Shown piece by piece: positions 59,336-64,000 of a DNA stretch of 64,000 nucleotides. Source of the DNA: Persicaria tinctoria (lineage: Eukaryota; Streptophyta; Magnoliopsida; Caryophyllales; Polygonaceae). A program made the translations under genes and the position numbers. Each line of letters opens with the position of its first letter. The first letter of the stretch is position 1. The notes beneath the pieces were generated by a model that saw only the letters and a list, made by a program, of their open reading frames with translations, was not told where the DNA came from and ran no database searches. The stretch lies in contig JBANSL010000013.1 in NCBI GenBank assembly GCA_037127255.1, positions 6,388,188 to 6,452,187 of the forward strand, in the 5' to 3' direction.

Positions 59336-61832
59336 TTAAAATTTTTGGATAGATTTGGGCCTCTTGTTGGGGAGGAACGGGGAGGATTCCCTCCTTGTCT
59401 TGGAGGGTACGGGGAGGATGCCCTTGTCTTGGAGGCTCTTAACGGTGTCGTATAGGCATTGTTTGGTCGGTGTGAATTCGAGCCCCAAATCTCTTAGCTT
59501 TTTGTTCGTCAACTTGTAAGGCTTAGCTCTTGGTCTCACCTCATCCGAGCACCTACATTCAACATATATACATATAGAGTTATTAGACCATCTCTAACCG
59601 TTTCCCCAAAATAGGAAACAAAATAGATATTTTTAAAATTATTTTTGTTTTAACTCCAACAGCTTCTCCATTTCAAAGATTGTAAGGATCATTTAGTTTG
59701 GAGAATGCTGCAGATTTTTGAAACTCTCTCTATTTTTCTATTACTTCTCCATTTTGGAGAATGTAATGGAGCATCTGTTAAACCAAAAAATACCTTAAAA
59801 TTATCCAAAACTCTAAAATTCCTAGCTTAATGTGATGCACTTTACTATTTTAGGCTGCTGATTAGTGATTACTGATTACTACGGAGTAGTTGGGTCACTA
59901 TTTTCAAAAAGTATTGGCCCATGGGCCTACTAAGATATGGGCCCAATATTCCACTTCTTGGGGATTTAGGATTGTGTATGGGTCAACCTATTGAAATCTT
60001 GGAGTATGTTTGGATTTCAATAGTAATTTAATCATAATTATAACTATATGAATTGTATTTGGTTAGCATTTTTTTATGAATTGTATTTGGATTTATAAGG
60101 GTTTATTTGATATGAAAAGATAAAATTAGCATTAATAACAATCAAATAAATTTCAATTTTATACAAATACCCTTTTCATATGTGTTTATATTAGTATCTC
60201 ATAACCTTTTAACTTGCATTTTACACAAATTTTCAACTCCAACTAGGTTATACATTTTTTTTATTTTTCAACTTGCCTCACATCACATGTATGATGTATC
60301 CTAGGTTTAAGTTAAAGTGGTATAATTATTTTAACAATTCCGAAATGGTTCAACCGGAAAAGACTTACGGGTAGTACCCAAAGGTCTCCGGTTCAACCGC
60401 TCTTTATTTACCAAATTCAAGGTATAAAAGTTAACAAGTGACACTCATATAATGAGGCAACATGTATTCATGTACATAGATGCACAAATAAACTTACTTA
60501 GTAGGAACGGGATACTCGGGAAAGAACTTAGCGAGGGTCTCACAAATCTCGCCACGATGGAGAATGAGGTCCGCGCATAGGTACCTCCCCGACGCAGTCG
60601 GAGACTCGTACACCAGAACGTGAGCCAAGGCGGCGTCTTTAACATGGACGTAGCCTTGCACCGAGTTCGCATACTTGGTTGTAGACCCGTTTAGATACTT
60701 GAGGATGTGTACCACACTGGCGTTCACCGTCGGCTGCAGCAGCGGGCCCAACACCACCACCGGACACACCACCACCAGATCCACCCCTGTCTCGGCTGCC
60801 ACCTGCCACGCCGCCTGCTCCGCCACCACCTTCCCGTAGCAATACCAATTCTGTCCCCAAATAAAGTTATTACGATCAGTAACAAACAATATTCTGTTTT
60901 TGTTAGTTAGATAATGGCGCCAAAAGAAGTTATAAGCATTTGTTTTTGTTAATTACAATTTTATTTCATTCACTTAAAAATGGAAGATTGATTATGAAAG
61001 GGTCAAAATAATCTAAACCTTAGTGTTGCTGCAATATTTGAGATCACTCCAGCAGGATTCGTCGACGACGGTATCAGGATGGCGGTTGGGATCCATGTGA
61101 ACTGCTCCGATTGTAGACGTAAACACCACGCGACGTACATTGGCCTCTGCGGCTGCCTTGATCACGTTCCTCGTCCCCTCCACCGCCGGTTTCACTTGTT
61201 CCTTTTATTTCACAACCAATATGTATCATCAAATATCACAATATATATTGAACAATTGGTTGACAAGATCGAGACACGAACAACATATAAACTTAACGGG
61301 ATCCATCTCAAAACCAATTGGTAATGAGAGGAGTAGCCTTTCAACCTTATACGTTGTTCAAGCATTCCAACACATTTTATCACAATTAATTATTATATAT
61401 ATAATATATATTCGATGTTGGATGAACCAATGATATTTTGAACTTACGGGATCATCGTTGACAGGAGAAGCAGTGTGGAACACACCCTCACACCCATCAA
61501 TGGCTTCTCGGAGGCTGTCGAAATCGAGAAGATGAGCTTTGTAGAGAGTCAATCTTTCTCTTGCACCTTCCATCTCCCATAAGTGTCCGTTCTTAGGATC
61601 ATCTATATATATCCACACCAAACTTTAAAAATAATTATTGACGTGTATATGAATATATTGAATTCAGAGATATCTAATTAACGTGAATCTGACCTGGGTT
61701 TCGGACGGTTCCCTTGACGGCATACCCTTTTTGAAGGAGGAGCTTAATTATCCAAGAAGCTATGAAGCCTCCGGCGCCGGTGACGCATACAGTTGGGGTT
61801 GCCGGGGCGCCGGTGGAGCTGTCTACAGTCAT
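59336..61832 (-). CDS. CCR: Cinnamoyl-CoA reductase (copy 2)
   Basis: Five minus-strand exons: 61832-61694, 61602-61448, 61201-61019, 60850-60498, 59552-59336; 1047 nt, 348 aa, close to the usual 330-350. Seen: [21 protein letters not shown] (nucleotide binding, two parts), [32 protein letters not shown], the full family signature NWYCYGK with catalytic Tyr and Lys, [26 protein letters not shown] and [13 protein letters not shown] near the end. The exon structure is the same as copy 1, but intron 3 is only 168 bp. An in-frame ATG at 61952 would add 40 residues, but it lies 5 bp after the TATA box, so 61832 is preferred. This copy looks the more likely to be a fully active CCR. Confidence 0.93.
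60340..60415 (+). mobile_element. tRNA-related SINE-like copy in CCR intron 4
   Basis: TGGTTCAACCGG (A-box-like), GGGTAGTACCC stem and CCGGTTCAACCGC (B-box-like), followed by CTCTTTATTTACC. Same family as 15480-15600. The rest of intron 4 (59553-60497) holds a diffuse MITE-like stretch at about 59585-59800 with CTCCATTTTGGAGAA palindromes. Confidence 0.5.
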
Positions 61833-61956
61833 GATTGAAATCAAATTGAGAGAGAAAAGAGGGTGGGAATGAAGGTAAATAAGCAAATTGGAGAGGGAAA
61901 GGATGTAGATAGGTTTGTTTGTGATGAATGATGAACTACGGAGGTGATCCATTGGA

Positions 61957-61964
61957 TATTTATA
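61957..61964 (-). promoter_or_regulatory. TATA box of CCR copy 2
   Basis: TATAAATA on the minus strand, 125 bp before the start codon, followed by the same GGATCACCTCCGTAGTTCAT leader seen in copy 1. The duplication therefore included the core promoter. Confidence 0.65.
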
Positions 61965-62575
61965 AGGAAGAGTAGAGTACTTGAGGGGCCGGCATAATCG
62001 TAATTTATTACTGTCAGGGACTCAGGAAGGTTGTGGACTGGTCAAGGATTTTGTGTAGTGTATACTCCGTAGTACTTACTGTATTAGGTGGCCAATGGAA
62101 TCGTTCTATTTTCAGAGGACCGTACTACGTACGACGTGGGAACATACAAATGTATACTCGCTGTTCCAAGATAAAATTCGTTTGACTTTTTGGCACGCGT
62201 TTTAAAGAGGTAAAAACTATATAAAATATTATTTTTTTAATGAATTTGTTTTTATAAATTTATACTTATGAATGCCAAGTATGAAATTATTAAAAAAAAT
62301 TGATTAAAAAGATAATATTTTATAGTGTTTTTACATCATCAAAAAGCGTGTAAAAAAAGACCAACGACACTTAATTTGAAACGGATGGAGTATACAGTAG
62401 TATTAAAAAAAATGGGATTGGTCAACTGTAAAAAAAAAAATGATTTAAAGGGATAAATGAAAAAAGAAAAAGTATTTAAAGAAATAAATATTTGTTTAGT
62501 TTAAAGAGCTCAAGCCTCAAACCGTTAGTTGTTTTATTTTCTCTCTTTCTATCCTAATTTTACATCTTATTTATT

Positions 62576-62663
62576 GGGTGTTGCTATATACACCGCAAAT
62601 CACAAGGTTAATATTGCACGTCCTTAAGGACGTGCATGATTTGCGGTGTATATAGCCGGAACG
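62576..62663. mobile_element. 88-bp palindromic MULE-type MITE
   Basis: Flanked by TATTTATT at 62568-62575 and 62664-62671. GGGTGTTGCTATATACACCG on the left and CGGTGTATATAGC on the right fold onto each other, with a perfect 20-bp palindrome (GCACGTCCTTAAGGACGTGC) at the centre. The shortest of three family members here. Confidence 0.8.
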
Positions 62664-62689
62664 TATTTATTTTTGGGGTGAATTCCTTT

Positions 62690-64000
62690 TTTAGTCCCTA
62701 ACCTTTCTTACTCGTTTCATTTTGGTCCCTAAATTTTCAAACGTTTTAAAATGGTCCCTAACCTTACCTTTTTGTTCAATATTAGTCCCTCCGTTAATAA
62801 GGCCTTAACCATCCGTTAAAGCCGATGACGTGGCATGGGGTGGAAAAGTTAAAACTATTATATTACTTTGTTAAAAAAAAATCAAAACAACTTTTGCAGG
62901 CTAAAGGCTAAAGGTTCATATATCAGATGAATCAAATTGAAAGAGGGGAAAATTTAGGGTTTTTGAGAGAAGCACGTTTGGATGGAAAAATGAAGGGAAT
63001 TTGTCGATTTCATCCTAATATCCAGCCTAGATGTCACAAATATCCTCTTTTTCTTCGAATTTTTGCACTAAAACAGTGCTCAAAATTCACCCTTTTCAAA
63101 TTTCAAGCAAATTGCTCATTTGTGATGTATCTCGAAAGGTATGTGCAAATCTCTTCAATTCTATACACTTATTGTTTGAAAAGCTTGTAATTGACAAAAA
63201 ATATTTACCAGGTTCTATATATTTGCTTGATTGTATGTGTTCTAGAAAATAGCAGGTTTAAAATCCTTTTCATCGAGATGCATAGGAGGGATTCAGGGAA
63301 CTTGCGATTTCTAGTCCATCCTCTGTTATTTTGGGGACTATCATGTAAAAGTAATTGTGGAAGAAATGCAAGGGTGAAAACATCTTGGACTGACTGAATA
63401 CATGAGCTACAAGGTTGAAACAATCCAAGATTTATGCTTATTGTTGGTTCAGAATGACTGGAACTATGAATTTTTCGATTGGTACGATCCTCCCATGAAT
63501 CTTGGGTTGCAAGAGATGCAAGTGGACCTGAATGATGCAAAGAGAATGAGCTGAACTTTTAGTTTATGTATTGGTTCTTATTTTCTCTTGTACATGGTGT
63601 TTAGCCCTTCTTAAAAGGGTGACCTGATGTTATAGTAATGTTCGGATATGTATGTTATGGTAGCATGATGTATTTTAGGGTGATAATGTTCAAACTATGG
63701 ATGCAATAAAAATTTTCACTTGGAATTTATTGCACTAAACTTTAGTACAAGCTGATTTTTTTTAAGCTTCGACAAAATTCAGCTCAAAATTGTAACTAGT
63801 TCGAAGGTTAAACTATATGTTGCTCTTATAGTTGAATTCAGCTCTCATGCTGATTTTTTTGGTATATATTTTTTAGCTAAAATTCAGCTGTCATGTGCAG
63901 ATTTTTTTTAGCTGATTTTTTAGAATGTTGAATGTTGAATTCAACTCATATGTGCTGATTTTTTTGAAATGCTGAATTTAGCTCACAGTTTTGACAAAAG
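62690..64000 (+). pseudogene. MULE-like terminus and GRF zinc-finger relic
   Basis: 62690-62790 repeats TTAGTCCCTAACC/TTTGGTCCCTAAA, a terminal-type repeat seen in plant MULEs. 63340-63500 encodes a decayed GRF zinc finger: CGRNARVKTSWTD, a frameshift, then an NPRF remnant and, in another frame, FFDWYDPPM, which match the two halves of the CxCG...TSWT..NPGRRF...FxWxDPPM domain. There are stops and shifts between them. 63730-64000 holds imperfect repeats of AATTCAGCTC and TGCTGATTTTTTT. The element continues past the window edge. Confidence 0.6.

Noticed and set aside
61833..61952. In-frame upstream ATG extending CCR copy 2 by 40 residues
   Set aside because: The ATG lies about 5 bp after a TATA box, so it is probably not in the mRNA. 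In copy 1 the equivalent ATG is out of frame, so the extension is not conserved.

Overview
This is nuclear DNA from a flowering plant, most likely a eudicot. The evidence is AT-rich intergenic DNA, genes split by GT-AG introns, plant-specific families (NRAMP1/6-type metal transporters, cinnamoyl-CoA reductase, a plant F-box protein, FAR1-related and GRF zinc-finger relics) and a dense, nested load of plant transposons. I cannot name the species. There are no bacterial, organellar or viral genes.

Layout. (1) About 100-11,580 and 18,318-47,680 are two units of an old tandem duplication. Each carries a complete 13-exon NRAMP transporter gene on the + strand (7,944-11,479 and 43,524-47,590). The two copies act as empty sites for each other, so many insertions can be placed. 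Unit A has gained a MULE with a nested LINE and Tourist MITE (418-3,627), a SINE, a LINE tail, and a second long-TIR MULE with a hairpin-rich minisatellite (5,235-7,360). Unit B has gained one giant Mutator-like complex (18,586-41,693). (2) 11,580-18,318 is spacer DNA with hAT MITEs, a broken FAR1-related fragment, a CACTA end, a SINE-like copy and a LINE tail. (3) 48,349-61,832 holds two tandem cinnamoyl-CoA reductase genes on the - strand, both with open reading frames across five exons. Intron 3 of the first has grown from about 0.2 kb to 6.1 kb by a three-level nest: a MULE with a 9-bp duplication, holding a CACTA element that carries an importin-5 gene fragment, holding a 5'-truncated LINE. 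(4) 62,600-64,000 is more MITE and MULE-like DNA with a decayed GRF zinc finger.

The most interesting part is the giant MULE complex. It holds a MURA transposase (19,045-22,249, broken by three stops), three copies of a DUF1985 + Ulp1 (C48) protease gene, an intact F-box gene and a broken acidic coiled-coil gene. Of the three protease genes, one is complete (32,505-35,834, 824 aa), one has a nonsense codon and a probable frameshift (37,213-40,628), and one has lost the DUF1985 core (23,635-25,457). Introns and spacers across the complex are studded with a short motif, core GTGACA(C/T)GGG, in places phased every 22 bp. In Arabidopsis VANDAL MULEs, a DUF1985 protein (VANC) recognises short motifs scattered through the non-coding DNA of its own element and counteracts silencing. 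The layout here looks like a separate, motif-divergent version of that arrangement, with the DUF1985 protein fused to a SUMO-protease-like domain. The family resemblance and motif distribution are seen in the sequence; the anti-silencing role is inference.
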